Source of the DNA: Prostheceraeus crozeri
Lineage: Eukaryota > Platyhelminthes > Polycladida > Euryleptidae
Length of the DNA stretch: 64,000 nucleotides
Reading direction: 5' to 3'
NCBI GenBank assembly: GCA_907163375.1
Contig: CAJQUW010014718.1
Span: 1-64,000 of the forward strand
Below the pieces are notes generated by a model, which saw nothing but the letters and a program-made list of their open reading frames with translations, did not search any database and was not told where the DNA came from. This document shows, in pieces, positions 28,999 to 42,764 of the stretch. The translations under genes were made by a program, and so were the position numbers. The first letter of the stretch is position 1; each line of letters begins with the position of its first letter.

Positions 28999-29208
28999 GC
29001 GGTCCAGTGTCCCTTCGAATAATGTTGTCAGCAATTTTAGCTGGTACATAGAGAAGGCTGGTTGGGAGTGTCGCTTAACAGGATATGGAGGACAATTCAG
29101 GGAATGGGCATAATATCCACAGCTTTCCAATGTTGCGGAAAATGCACTGGCATGAGGACAGGCGCTATTATTATACGACATAGACAATATATCTGAAACG
29201 CGCTGAAA
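28999..29208 (-). other. Possible host exon abutting the Polinton
   Basis: An open minus-strand frame of about 68 codons lies between a plausible acceptor (ATTATTTTCAG, reverse complement of 29205-29217) and the end of the Polinton. It contains ACPHASAFSATLESCGYYAH and NCPPYPVKRHSQPAFSMYQ. The open frame running into the inverted repeat could mean an interrupted exon, but no family is recognised. Confidence 0.2.
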
Positions 29209-31765
29209 ATAATATACCTATAATTGACTCACAAAGCAGTATGGTCTCTTCAAATCACAGTCGTGATAAGGCTGTCACATACGCCGCACTGACAATTTAT
29301 TTACAAGTGATTGTCATTCAACACATTCTTCCATGTATTCAATTGAAAAGATCTAACTAATTCTTTAGTAACATTTAGCGCACATGTCTGTCTTGATTCT
29401 AGCACCATGAATAGACTATCGTATTTTCAACCAAAACTGCGTAGTAATTTGCAAAACTTTTGCAACTGAATTTCTGCATAGATTGGGATTCACAGGTGAT
29501 GGAAGCAATCAATCAAATCGTTCGACGAGGTTTTGTCCTCCATCACTTTTCACTTGCATTCAAAACTTATAGTTTTTAGTCATAAATTTCTTTACGGAGT
29601 TATCAAAAAGCAATATATAGCTGAATCGACAATCAGAAAAAATGCGACAGAGTTACAAGTCACACACTTATTATATTTGACATTTTTACCCGAAGTGATC
29701 TATATGTCTCTCACTCCAAAATTTTCCAAAATTCCAAAGTATTTTCAAATGATCCATCCCCACATAGAATTACAGATAAAACTTCCCTTCTGGACCACTT
29801 TGTCTCCTCCCATGAAAAAACAGGTAATAATTTGACTTGCTTATACGGACCACCTACATGACAATGTCCTATTCCTCATTATACATAGCCTCCGAATAAT
29901 TTTTCAACTACTAAGAGAAAATGAAGCTTACAGACAACATTTGAAGATCAAACAATAAATTAGCGCTAACTTGTAGAGAAGCTTTGTCAAAATATTACTC
30001 AAAACCATGATTTCAGTCTGAGAATTAATCACCTGCCACATTATCGAGCAATTGGAATATGATGGAAAGGACTGGAAAAGTTTGATCGCCGGTAAAAGAG
30101 ACGAAAATGATTAATACAAATGAGACAAACAGATCCATAATTACTGACATAATTTTGATGGTCTGGTGCCGTTTTTAAGGTAGGTAAAAAGGAGTCATTG
30201 TATTACTTCCATGTACAGATGCAAACCGATCGCAAAAACAATAATTATTAAGGGATAGCCACTGCAACATCATGAATATGATCTGCAAACATTTAATGAC
30301 TCTTCAGCATCCTTCAGATATCTGCTGAAGGTTCTATTATTATGTTTGCATGATTCAGCTTCTCCTACAAGTTCACGAACATCAGCAAATATTGTATGAG
30401 CGTAAAATTGAAAAAGCGAATAAGCGGAACCGGACTTCTACTACCAGTTATTTGCTTTCCTTGCTTTTGGATTGGCATGGAGTTTTCAAAATTAATTGCC
30501 TACCTCCTATGCAGCTTCCCTTTATAAAAAGGAATCTCCATAAAGCACCCTGCCGGCACAAAAGAGGCTGTCTACGACTAGTTCCTAATAGCTATTTCAC
30601 TATGGAGTTCAACACAAATCAAAAATCTTTCAATCACACAACGAAGCGAACATCCTTAGTCAAGCGTCCATCGTAGAAGAGTTTAAATGATTAAGTAGAC
30701 AAACGCAGAAAAAATTCGATGCATTTGAGAAATGTCGACCATTCACGGATTTGAAAGTTTTGTTTTTTTTGCAATGTACAGATCGCATGGAATCCCAAGT
30801 CTTTGGTACCGAGTTCAAGACAGCATCGACATTACGATCCTATTTATTGGATTGTGCGCTTGTTTCTCCCTCAGAATTCAAAACGACTGAAATGTATGTA
30901 CATCATGACATGAATCAAGATCTCATAATTATCGGAATTTCCACAAATGTTTGACCAGAGTCATCATGAGCTGATTGTTGGCTAGAATCCATTTAATGTT
31001 GGTGCAACTAATTAATTGCGATATGCGTTCAAAATATGTATTTTAAACAAAGGTGTATGGGCAATAAATGAAAGTCCAATTAAAATGGAAGGTCTTAGTG
31101 TTTATTGTTTGTGATCACGTTCAAGATTTGAAATTTGTTGATGTAGAAACAAATATAGAGATTTCAAATAGAAGTAATTGGTTTTTCAAATTTAAATAAA
31201 ATCATACAAGAAATTACAGATAGAATTTATCACTATCTCTTTGTCATTTTTAAGAAACGAATAGGGTCTTCTCAATTGTACATTTCGTCTACTTAGCCCT
31301 ATCTATACGGGTTCTACCCACTGTCGCAATTTTGCTATGGAGTTTTCAAACTAAAACGCCTGACTTCGAAAACCTTTTTCGTCACTTCCAGTTTTAGCAT
31401 ACTTTCAAACATTCACAATAAAGTCGTTGGATTTGGCTCTCTGGAAGTAAAAAATTGAGACATATTTTGAAAATTTCTTTGCTCAAAGGTCTGAATTTTG
31501 CCTCACTATTTCAAACAAGTTGAATAAATTGAAATGAAGCACATTGATTTCAATGTGAGTAAGATATAATGCAAATATGAGTCTGCAAAATCATGTCACG
31601 ATTATACCATAATCATCAATTGCAATCTTCAAAATGTTGATGCTGTGAAAGTACTACTTATTAAAAATTTGAGAAGTTGTGTTATTGTTAGGTAGTATTT
31701 CTATGTATTTTCCTAATCATTCGATTAACTTAAAGTCGACTTTGGTCTTTGTAATCTCACTTGAC
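29209..31765. other. AT-rich non-coding DNA, no feature recognised
   Basis: Only short frames without codon bias or recognisable motifs. I see no repeat ends or RNA genes in this stretch. Confidence 0.5.
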
Positions 31766-34700
31766 GGCACTTGGACGTAGCTGGGAGGGAATTTGAAAAA
31801 ATTTTGCATATTGTGAAACTTTTTTTAAACTTTGCATGGGGTTAGATATGGATACAGCGTTTTCAAAAACCACCGCACACAACTTTGGAGAGGTTCGTGG
31901 GGGCCAATGCGCAAAAATTCAAGATGGCCGCCACTTGAAACTAAAAATGCAATATCTTGACCATAAAAAGAGTAGAACACACTGCAATATCACTTTTATG
32001 TCATTTTTAGGTTTCTGCTACATTTTCATGTCTCAATGCTATGTCCATGACTATTTATAGACCTAAATGTCCATGTAGGCCCCTAGACCCAAGGCCTATT
32101 GACCACTACTAAATGAAAACGAGTTTGCGTACTTGTGTCATTCATATCTAAATCTAATTTCGTTGAATTTGTTATCTTACATCTTTACAGGATAGAACAG
32201 CCGCGTGATTTTCACAAAACTTATAATTTAGTTGTGATAACATAATATGGACTACTGGGGCTTTTTATGAGTAGTCAGCAACCTTCAAAACGTCTGTAAC
32301 TCTGTTTTCTGTTTCTTTAACTATAACCAGTAAATAGAAATTGTTTTTGTGTGCCTGGAGTGTTTCATAAACTTTAATGCATGCCCATCATATTGGCAGG
32401 CTACCATGTAAGCTCATGCCTACATGGAATCATGGTGTAACTCCTGACCTGTTAACTGTTCACCCGTAAAACAAGCCGTAGGTTGTATATGTACAAAATG
32501 TGTCAATTCATTATCAATGTACATGTACAAAAAAATAATGAACTAGGTTGCATTGTTAGTACAGTCCTTCGCACTTGCACAATTGATTGCAATGAAGTCC
32601 ACCTCGATGACACTTGCAGCTACCCTTAAACTGGCAACTACACACCCACATTGAGGAAGCAGCGAGCAGGCCTTGCTGACGCCTGGCAAATCAGTCCAGT
32701 ATTGCACCCACCGGTAGGTCCCAGCATTCCATTCCCAACCCCAGTCACCCGGATTAGGAATTTCAGGGATTATCGAGAGGGACTACTTTCAGACGAATGC
32801 TGCTGTATAGAGAGCATGCTTGACGCGAGACCATGAGTGAACATCAGCTTCCTTGCTTCATTGACTGATTCGGCAACACAGTTCTTACTGTACATAAGTA
32901 CGTCAATCACTTCAGACGTCTCAGGTGGTGAGAATCTAGATTCAGACTGGTTAGTTCCTGAGTAATGTCAATGAAGTTGGTGGTGACCTCATCGTTGCCG
33001 GTTCCCATCATGGAAGACAGCGTCACAACATGTGAAAGAATAGCAGAACTTGACAGCGTTGTAGCCCCAACATTTCTGAGAAATGATGGATTGGAATGTC
33101 TTTGTATGTTTTACCTGATCCAAATCCAATCCAAAGTTCTAGGACCCCTAGAAATGAATGGTCAGTACAACATCACTATCTACAGTCCTAAGGGACGCCT
33201 TCATATGACCCTGTCAGCAGCATGACGCAAGTGGAGCATCATCCGTGTGTCGGCTTCCTCTTACCGGCATTGAGACAAATTCGATAAATCTGCAGGTTTA
33301 TTACTGAGTACCATGTCAGCTCTTTTTGTCAACAGAAGGTACTGTGAATACATTGTGATCCTTTGTAATTCCAGACATATGTATTGGAAAACCTCATCTT
33401 TGTTTTGAATTTCCTTGAGGAATAACTTCCATGGAGCTCCTTTATGTATGGGTATATTTCCGAGATCCGTGTTCTACGTGATGCAGTTCCACCCCACTTG
33501 ATCCGAGTTTGTGATATTAGGCTAGTTTCGGCATATGTGTCCCAGATGGCATCTAATCGTGTTGCTTTGTCCTTCATATGGCTCTTTAAGTATGGCAGCA
33601 ACTGCATTTCTGTGTACTCCCCAAACACAATGGCCCGCTGGGGCTTGCCGATGTGAACTAATGCGGCCAAGTCGAGAACTACAACAGAAGCTTTTCTAGC
33701 TTCTGAAGCTCGCCCCGGACCAGGAATGCCAGGAAGACAACCTAGGATATCAGACTTGGTTCCCGACCCAAGCTTTCCTTGGTCTAATAGTGATGGAGGC
33801 TCTCGTTGATTTTCGTACTTGAAAAAATCTTCTGCATCTGCGTTGGGGGAATATTTTTGTGATGAGGACTGAGTTTGCCTTCGAAGACCCAAAATTGTCG
33901 GTGCCTTTCTTCAGATCTGTAGATGGCCTGTTGTTAAAAGTGAATAGGTTGGATCTTTCGATGACATCAGACAGAGGTTTCGTGGCTTTTTCCAATCTGC
34001 TCACAAAAAAACTCAGAAAACTTGGATTTACCTATGTTTGCCGCTTCTTTAAGGCTAGCTGGAATATCAGAGTCCATGATTTCTCCCGCATCTAAGGTAA
34101 TAAGCTCCAGACATGTCTCCTTGAATGGATTGATAACTTTACCTTCATAGATAAGATCGCACATAGTTTTGAGATGTCCGAGAAACTTCATCTGCTCAGC
34201 GGTTTATGATTCCGGATGTTCACGATTATCCTTTGTATTTGATTTAAGATAGAAAAGATTCTGAAATTCACTAATGACCCTCAGCACCTCTGGTTTGGAA
34301 AGTTCGATGATCTCTTTCTCTTGCTTACCGTAGAAGCCTTTTGCTCCACTGTCCTCTTTCAGACACCTAATACTGTGCTCATGAGTCGCTTCTCCCATAT
34401 TTCGATTGGTTCATGAGGTCCGTACCCATCTTGACAGCACTCGTCAAGTGCCTCCATTCTGAGCTCATTAAGCCAGGCGAGAGTGAGCTGATATACATAA
34501 CGTGCACAGTTGACATGCTTACCCCCAACTAAAGATGTTGCGACACCAGGAGTGAAGACGTTGGCTATGGAGAGCATCCGGTCCCACTCAGCATGCAGTC
34601 TACCCCCACATTCTTGCGAAGTCATTTCAATGTGCAAAGGCCCTTGAAGGACACCATTTTTGATTCACCGACTTCGTCAGGGTATACCCATTAACATTTC

Positions 34701-35840
34701 TTCTGTTGGGCATAAAGTGGACAGTCGCCCACAATGACTGGAATTTGGTTTGGATTGATAAAGTCTATTGCTCTCTTGACAACAGTCATTGCGTGTCTCT
34801 GCATTGCCATCGTTGAAGCCGTCTCCTCAAAAATAGGAAAGACGCCGACCGTAGCTCGTGGTTGGATATCTTCTTCATTCTAGTCATGGGGAAAAAATCC
34901 AGAGTGTGTCACTGCTACTTCTTCAAGCCTCCAATTATTTTTCATTGCAATTTTGTGGACATGGCTCAGCCATGCCACCAGATGTCCCTGCATGTGGAAA
35001 AGTCATGAATGCTGGTAGAGCTGATCCATCTGGCGTAGTGTAAAGTCGGATTTCTCCAGTATATTCGTCAACATACGCACAATGGCAAAGTTCTCAGGAA
35101 GATTAACACTGGAGTTTTCAAAAACGTGCATTCTGATAGCTGGATGAGATATCCCTATGTTTTCTTGAATGATAAGCTTACATGGTAGTATGGTAGCCTG
35201 CCAATATCATAGGCCTACATTAAAAGTTTATGAAACACTCCAGGCACACAAAAACAATTTCTATTTACTGGTTATAGTTAAAGAAACAGAAAACAGAGTT
35301 ACAGACGTTTTGAAGGTTGCTGACTACTCATAAAAAGCCCCAGTAGTCCATATTATGTTATCACAACTAAATTATAAGTTTTGTGAAAATCACGCGGCTG
35401 TTCTATCCTGTAAAGATGTAAGATAACAAATTCAACGAAATTAGATTTAGATATGAATGACACAAGTACGCAAACTCGTTTTCATTTAGTAGTGGTCAAT
35501 AGGCCTTGGGTCTAGGGGCCTACATGGACATTTAGGTCTATAAATAGTCATGGACATAGCATTGAGACATGAAAATGTAGCAGAAACCTAAAAATGACAT
35601 AAAAGTGATATTGCAGTGTGTTCTACTCTTTTTATGGTCAAGATATTGCATTTTTAGTTTCAAGTGGCGGCCATCTTGAATTTTTGCGCATTGGCCCCCA
35701 CGAACCTCTCCAAAGTTGTGTGCGGTGGTTTTTGAAAACGCTGTATCCATATCTAACCCCATGCAAAGTTTAAAAAAAGTTTCACAATGTGCACAATTTC
35801 TCAAATTTTTGACATATTCTCCCGCAGCTACGTGCAGAAT
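31766..35840. mobile_element. DNA element with about 600-bp inverted arms and a decayed gene
   Basis: The arms 31766-32430 and 35180-35840 are reverse complements. Over about 560 bases (31806-32370 and 35236-35796) I see no clear difference. The 2.7-kb interior carries, on the minus strand from about 34860 to 32900, consecutive fragments of one protein family: VIVGDCPLYAQQKKC; HIEMTSQECGGRLH and YVYQLTLAWLNELR; SVVVLDLAALVHIGKPQRA with LDAIWDTYAETSL; and LWIGFGSGK-like residues followed by CQVLLFFHML. I recognise this as a class of large uncharacterised invertebrate proteins spread in many copies, probably transposon-borne, but I cannot name the superfamily. The gene is split over at least four frames and is not functional here. 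Confidence 0.6.
32900..34860 (-). pseudogene. Decayed multi-copy invertebrate protein gene
   Basis: Open fragments at 34637-34359, 34398-34204, 34191-33967, 34004-33750 and 33892-33329 follow each other in changing frames on the minus strand, with conserved-family motifs upstream of the first and downstream of the last. Fragment order matches the family order as I remember it (polymerase-like DxPLY region, GGxHIEM region, then a VVxLDxAAxVH..WDxY region). This is a plain fossil inside the inverted-arm element. Confidence 0.55.
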
Positions 35841-36318
35841 TACATGTTTTAAATTGCTCTATATTTTAAGAAGATGGGAAAGCATGTTGATAAGCTCTTC
35901 ATACCACAACTCGAAATTGATACCTTATAAACTTGCATAAATTACATATTCCATAATTTACACATTCTGTCTTAATTCGGGAGATTTATTTCTAATTGCA
36001 ATTACGAACTATAATTACAGTAATAACAAAAATTGTGGAGTTAACAATCATTTCCTTGAGACTGCGAATCTTTATAGTTTGTTAATGGATTGTAATGAAT
36101 TGCAATCGAATTCTTGATGACCCGCAGGTCTGATCAACGCTTGTAAATCAAATTAATGAAACGACTCTTCATAGCAATTTGCAACTTATCGGCATATATA
36201 AATACGCGTACTGCACTATACACTTATTTTGTAACATATTTCACATTGTATCATGCACATACTTGACATGCTATGTCACGATCAAGTCTCTAAATATTAT
36301 TAGCTTCAACTATTACAG

Positions 36319-36504
36319 GTTCCTGTCTCAGACCATCAATTTCTCTGTAAATAGTGGCATGCGAGTTGATAGGTCATGGAGTCTCAATCAACATAATGAC
36401 TCCCCTTCAAAGTGTTTACATAATTTGTATGTACGTGCAAATGGCAATGCTCTGCTTCAGTCTGTTCGTCTGACGAATCCTCCTCGAAATTCTATTGTCC
36501 ACAG
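36319..36504 (+). other. Candidate plus-strand exon
   Basis: ACTATTACAG (acceptor) and CACAG-GTAAAT (donor) bracket 186 bases with one open frame (phase 1 entry), including SVNSGMRVDRSWSLNQHN and LYVRANGNALLQSVRLTN. No similarity is recognised and no partner exon has been found, so this is weak. Confidence 0.25.
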
Positions 36505-37767
36505 GTAAATACTTCACACATGATTAGATGTGTCATTGCTATCACATCACATGAAAGTCTCGATATTACGAAAAGACATCAATCGCATACCTTTATCAGC
36601 CATCGAGTTCATAGACTATCAACAATTCGAAGTAAACACTCATAACTGCGTAAAGAAACAAATCATTTAAAGGTCAGTTTCGGCTGACTCAGCGTCTGAG
36701 GTGAATGATGAAGACAATAGCCAACTCTGCGACGTGGGAATGACTGAGCAGTGAAACGACAACGAACTCATTTTGCAATTTCCTCAATTACGAGGTGTGC
36801 GGTGTGGCGGCGATAAAGGTTGGCTGTCACAGTGTCTGTGTAGTCATGACGACGAAGGTAGATGCTGGGGGTGGACACTGAGATGAGAAATGAAAAATTA
36901 ATGAGACTATGGACCGACGTAATGTATGGCACACCGACCTCATTCATCAAATCAGAATATCTCGGGAATAAGGTCGTTTTCAATCGAAAAAGTTCGTATT
37001 ATGTTGATCTTTTTCATCTCATGCTTGCAACTAAGAAGACAAAGAATAGAAGTCAATTTAATACGAGAAATTCTGATACTCAGCATCCACTCAACTAAAA
37101 GTAAAAGAACCTTCTAACTAAAGTAAACCAATCCTTCATAGAAATTGTTTCGATGCATCTTCACCTTAATAATTGCTAATGAATCACTTTCTGTCGCATG
37201 TAACTTAAATTTTGCCATGTGGCATTCGTCAAGATAAATCAGCATCAATGGAAATCTTGGTGGCTTGATAAGATTACACGCACGGTCATCGCACAAATGT
37301 CGTATATTCAGGTGCAGATGTTTAGGTGACATGAATATCGGATGTTCGGCGATAAATCACAGTACATGCAACAAATGATGGCATTTCATCAAGAATGGCC
37401 TCCATCTTTGTATTTCATTAAACTAATCGTCGGTATATGGCCAAACAATCAAAATGAACTTGCCAATCCTCTGTGTGCATTACACAATAATATTACAATC
37501 CACCGCACTTTTTAAAATGCGAGTAGTAAGATAGCCCTTAACTACAATCATGATTCTGTGTTGTGCTGAATGGGTAAAGATCCTACATAAAATTATTACA
37601 AACTTTATCTATATTCTTCGAATGATTGAAAATGAATTTAGACAACAACACATTTTTTCTGAAAACATGCGCTCAAATTTTCGGCGTAGCTGATATAAGC
37701 AGAATATTGCTTCCCATTCACCTTGATACATTTTTCTCTGGTGAATGCAGAATCGATCTTTACTCAC

Positions 37768-37956
37768 GTTCAGGTTCTGGACCGCCCTTTGCTTCTCTCC
37801 TAATTGTTCCTTGAGATCCTCGCATTCCGTTTTTGCTTGAGATAGACGTGAGTGTGCTTCTTGAACATCCTGGTTAGCGTGAGAGTGGCTTGATTGATAT
37901 TTTCTGAGTTCAATCTCAGCTGCTTCCCGGGATTCAGCTAAGTTACGAAGTTCAAC
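37768..37956 (-). CDS. Coiled-coil exon of a host gene (rootletin/CEP250-like?)
   Basis: Minus-strand exon of 189 bases (63 codons, phase 0 at both ends) between acceptor CTTCAATCAG and donor AAC-GTGAGT. The product is continuously heptad-like and charged: LRNLAESREAAEIELRKYQ, QEAHSRLSQAKTECEDLKEQ. It is the most downstream of three exons in the window with the same phase and composition. A long structural coiled coil such as rootletin or a centrosomal protein is plausible; myosin- or golgin-like proteins cannot be excluded. Confidence 0.7.
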
Positions 37957-39669
37957 CTGATTGAAGGGAGAAAATTAGGCAACATGATAAACTGAATTCA
38001 GATAAATACAATAGTTTCGCGTGTGATAAAGTATCAACTATTTATCACATGCACAGAAATAGCAACGCAACGTATTTCCTCGACTTTTTTTAATTCAAAA
38101 ATTTTCTTTTATCATTTCAAAACCCAATAAACAACCTTGCATAGCGCAATCCATGCACAAATCCACGCTTTTTGAATTGATTCACACTCATTCATGCATT
38201 AAATCAATATAATTATCTTCACATTAAGTTTATTTTCAATTAAAAATTACTTGGCTTTGAACAATATGACGAGATACTCGCAAGCTTTTTTTTAGTAATA
38301 AGTGTTGTTCTTGAATGTGAAAAAGGCCTATATTGACTACACGAATGTTGAATTTTTTCATGGACTGCGGAAAACTACTTCGAGCGAAATCCATTTTTGT
38401 TGATCACTAAGTATATGAGTATTTATGAATTACACGTTTGGTTCAGTCTTTCGCATAAATGAATCCTCGCACGTTCACAATAGTGTTCTCTTTAAGGAGC
38501 ACTTAATTTCACTCTTGCAACTCTGCATGCATCTTCAATCTGATCAATCACACTCGATTAATAAATTTATATTACATGCGAAAAGCATTACATTCAGCCT
38601 TTTGTAAAACATTTTTACTGTGCGCATTTTGTCATAATTGCATTCAGTGAAGTAATGTAATGTTTCCTCGTTAACATAAACGCGAGTATAAAAATGTATG
38701 GTAATGTCATTCTTGTATGCCTCTTTTGACCAATGACCGCTAGACGAATTATATGAATAGCAATGGTGAATGATATAGCATGATTCATACAATTCCTATT
38801 TAATGTTATTTCTCTTCGAACTCATAACAAAGTGAACCTGTAACATTATCAAATATTCTAGATAAGATTTGCTTGTGTGCTGGGATATGACAGTGAAAGC
38901 CATAATCACTTTGTAGTCGGCGACGAACTGTTCATACACTTGTCCTTTTGCTCACAGCACTGAGATTAGGTCTTAAAGTAGGAACTAGTGCTTCGATATT
39001 TTCGGAAGACAGGTTCTATTATGGCAATATGTAAATATATATTGAAGATTATCTTTGCTATTGACCAAACAAGAAAATTAAAAGTCAACAAGCCAAGCCA
39101 CACTGCTAAAATATATAACTTTGAACAAAAGAAATTGAAGACAATGTCTGAAAAAATATCATTTGCCTAATGATCCGATGAAATTATTGAAAAGGAAAAG
39201 CTCTGTATAAACGTGAAAGTAGTGAGCGTGTAAGACAAAATTTGGTAAGTAAACAGTGACTGTGTTCAGAACAAGCAGCGAATTCCATCGCGTTAAATTA
39301 TTGCAAAATAGATATAAATAGAATGAGCATTTTCCGTAAACACTGATAAATGCTTTGACGGATGAAATGTTGAATGACAGGATAAATATGATGGAAATAT
39401 TGGCCATTGAGAGAAATGATCCAGACACGCTTGACTAATTGACATATCTTTTCTGTTGGAGGAACCCAATTGGCATAATCGTGAACCTAAGCAAAAACTC
39501 TCAGTCTAGTTGAATGCGATAGAATGGTCATCAACCACCATATTCATGTCTCTTGAGTCATGAATATGAGTAGCTGTAAACTGAGTATAGTTGCTTAGGT
39601 CTTCCATCTAGCTAACTGGAGCACTTCAAAAGCAAAATATCTACAGAATTTCACATCAAAGAAACTTAC

Positions 39670-39957
39670 ATCTTTGTCGGACAATTTGCAATTCAAGGTG
39701 ACCACAGATTGCTCCAAACCGTCAATTCTGTCTTGCAAACACTGATTTTCTTTCTCATAGTCTGCAAGTCTAGCTGACAGCTCAGCAAGATGTTCCTCCT
39801 TTTCCAACATTCGATCTCTTCCATCTTTCAACTCTTGTTCTAATCTGCCCGCGTCACCGCGAGCGGATTGCAAGGCATCAACGGACTCTGTCTCTCGTAC
39901 ACGGACCTCTTCAAGGGCATCTCCTAACTCTTGAAGTGTTCGCTGAAGGGATTCGGC
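39670..39957 (-). CDS. Coiled-coil exon of the same host gene
   Basis: Minus-strand exon of 288 bases (96 codons, phase 0 at both ends) between acceptor TTTTCTCATTTCAG and donor GAT-GTAAGT. It encodes a continuous coiled coil: SLQRTLQELGDALEEVRVRE, RLEQELKDGRDRMLEKEEHL, LQDRIDGLEQSVVTLNCKL. It shares strand, phase and style with the exons at 37768 and 56756; the intron to 37956 is 1.7 kb. Confidence 0.75.
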
Positions 39958-40096
39958 CTGAAATGAGAAAACATGATGAATTTTATGCGATAATTTAAAC
40001 TATTTGCTTCATTTATTAAATATGCCTAATTATCTGCAATCGGAAATATTAACAATCGTACATGTTAATCAAATATCCTGTATTATGCATGTTAAT

Positions 40097-40099
<3 letters not shown>

Positions 40100-40144
<45 letters not shown>

Positions 40145-40206
40145 CAGTTGCGTAGAGTGTTGTATATGTATATATATAAAAACCGTATATATATATATAT
40201 ATATAT
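40100..40206. repeat. Two (TA)n microsatellite tracts
   Basis: TA repeats at 40100-40144 and 40185-40206, separated by a 40-base linker containing TATATGTATATATA. Short frames rich in Tyr/Ile here are artefacts of the repeat. Confidence 0.95.
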
Positions 40207-42740
40207 GCTTGTGAGCACAAAAATCTCATCTGCAGAGTTCGACACCAATGTATGACGAATGTAGGATTACAGTAAGATGAGTAGCACAAAAGGCCTTGCG
40301 ATATTTTAGTCGTGATGTGAAATACAAGACCGAGATAGAACCGATCCGGATTTTCGTATACACGACCAAATCTGCAGAGACATTAGGATTTTATTAAAAA
40401 GCTCTCTCCATGACATTATTTACACGCGTATCTTATTATTTTCTATTTACTTTGTGATGCGATGTTCAATGTTAATTGGTATGGCCTTCCTATTGGTCGC
40501 AAAATAATTTGCAAGCATAAGTCCCTGTCATTTTTTAAATGATAATCAATTCAGTCCATTTGATTCATAAGAATATCAAAAGAATAGCTCAAAACAAATT
40601 CCAACGCTTTCAGTAATAAATTGCATTGCACTATCTTTTTTTTCAATCCATTTTTTTAATCCATAAAATTTTCAATGGTTTAATTATGTGCATCTTAGAA
40701 ATAGAGGACCTATTTTCCTTTGATCTACAAAACATTTGATGATGGATTAATGAGTAGGCTAAACAGTCGCTCTATACTAAGAATTGAATCCTCAACGGCA
40801 TAAGATTCCTCCACACAATTTCTTTGCCTTATAATATTACAGTTCCTACTAATTTACCTCTATGTACAGTATATCGATGTCTAATCATTTCATCACGATG
40901 ATTGTTCACTGTGCAGACAACGGGTACTCTGTTCACTATAACGTGTAGTAAAGGCGACGGGAGGCGGATTAGGCCCCACCCAGATGCCGTGCAGCCCTTA
41001 TGCAAGTGAGACGATGACCCGTTTCACCTTAGCTTTGCGCTGTTCAGTTTGGATTCTTTTGCCGGTATCAAATCCAATTATTAAAATAAATACAATAACT
41101 TGAAGCAAACTTTGCATCCATATATACACTATACAGTTTCTCACACACTTAATTCACTAGCCTTTGCTTGTTACAACGTTTGTTACAATTACAATGGTTC
41201 CTAACAATGCTTCTTCACCGCATTCCTTGATCGTCAAAATGGCAGGTTTTCTATTGAAAGTGAACATGAACAGAGTAATGATTTCCCTGGAGTAGGCATG
41301 ATAACATTAAATTTAAATGAATAGAAAACGAAACGACCAATGTGTGCATTCATGAAAGACCGTCTAAAGAGTTGCTGATTGCTGGCTTAAGTGCATGCTG
41401 TTGGCAAACAAAACTTCGACACTTCATTAACTTTTAATATCATGCTACTGTTTCAATCCCGCCGATGATGAACATATTTTTCAAAAATAATATAACAGGT
41501 GATTAGTGTGTATGGACGATAGGCATTTAACTGCTTCGCGCGCCTCCATGTGCTCAAGAAAATTTCAATGTTGTACTGTCTATTGACATTGAAATATGGT
41601 TGAATTCTGATGCATTCAAAGTAAATTTATGAAGTGTAAGTCAATTCTATGCTAGATTTTAGTTAGCGAAATATAATACATTAGCAGTTGATTTAACGCA
41701 CTACTGATATGACTTGTTGCTGCCTTCAAGTGGCGTACAGCTCGATGAGAATATCTTTACGTTATGCAAGTACACACTCTTTTCTTGTTGCTCTGCTAGA
41801 GGTAGTTGCTGCTTTATTGAATTAACAAAGACGTAATCGAAAGCTCTTCAATACATTTTATCATTGACCTTGTCTTCGTTTTTATAAATTAAAGCACACA
41901 CTTGCATAGAAAGACAACATGTGGTCTTGCGCAAAACTGAAACTAGATCAGACACAATAAGTAGTACTAAAAAAAGAAATAGCACAAGAATTCAATGAGT
42001 TTGGAAGGCCAACTCGTCTAATCACATACTATTGGAAAGTGTCTACACTTGAATTGCTTATTACTAAAATTCCTAGATAGATGTAGATGATGCACTTCGT
42101 CACAAAGAATCGTCAGCATGGCACTGAGAGATACATGAAAATGCAATACCAGAGAAATAAATGTGGAGCAGCCTCCTGTGCAGTGCAGTCTATCATTTTG
42201 CTCATCCATTCCATATAATTTGAGCTATGGGCCATTCCATGAAGTGCTGACGAATCCTTACAGAACGAAAGATAGTAGTTGCGACTGCTGAAGAATTTAA
42301 GGCTTCAATTGCTCAATATTGACAACATTTTTCCAAATATCACATTACGTTTGAGTGACACCAGTTCAATATGAACATCTGAACTTGATGAGCAACTAAA
42401 AGGCCTTTACTGCTGGATGCTGAATTGATGCACAAATTTTGATGTAAAAATCTTCGATCAGGATCTGTTACAGTGCTCCAAGATCCAGCACCTGAAGGAA
42501 TTCGCTAAATCCAGCAGCTTATCTTTATCTCATGAACATGCTGTTGTTGTTTATAAGTTGACATTATTGAAATAATGTTATTTTTCAGTTTTTCTACGCA
42601 CAAAAATTAATGTGATTTGTCAATATATATTTCGCCGATCTGGCCTTGTCAATTGTAATATAAAGAAATCCTAAGTCAAAAATGTTTTGGAAATCAAATG
42701 CTACATCATTTGAAATCTTTACACTGAATTACAAATTATC
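40207..42740. other. Non-coding intron DNA, nothing recognised
   Basis: AT-rich sequence within the large intron of the coiled-coil gene. No coding signal, repeat boundary or RNA gene could be supported. Confidence 0.5.
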
Positions 42741-42764
42741 ACTGTCATTATTGATATCTAACAA

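Noticed and set aside
31836-32060. 74-codon frame also present at 35538-35804
   Set aside because: It lies in the inverted arms and is duplicated with them; no domain is seen and it looks non-coding.
40004-40289. Tyr/Ile-rich frames on both strands
   Set aside because: Translations of (TA)n microsatellites.
40920-41050. GC-richer patch considered as a tRNA-derived SINE
   Set aside because: I could not find a convincing A box, B box or cloverleaf by eye.
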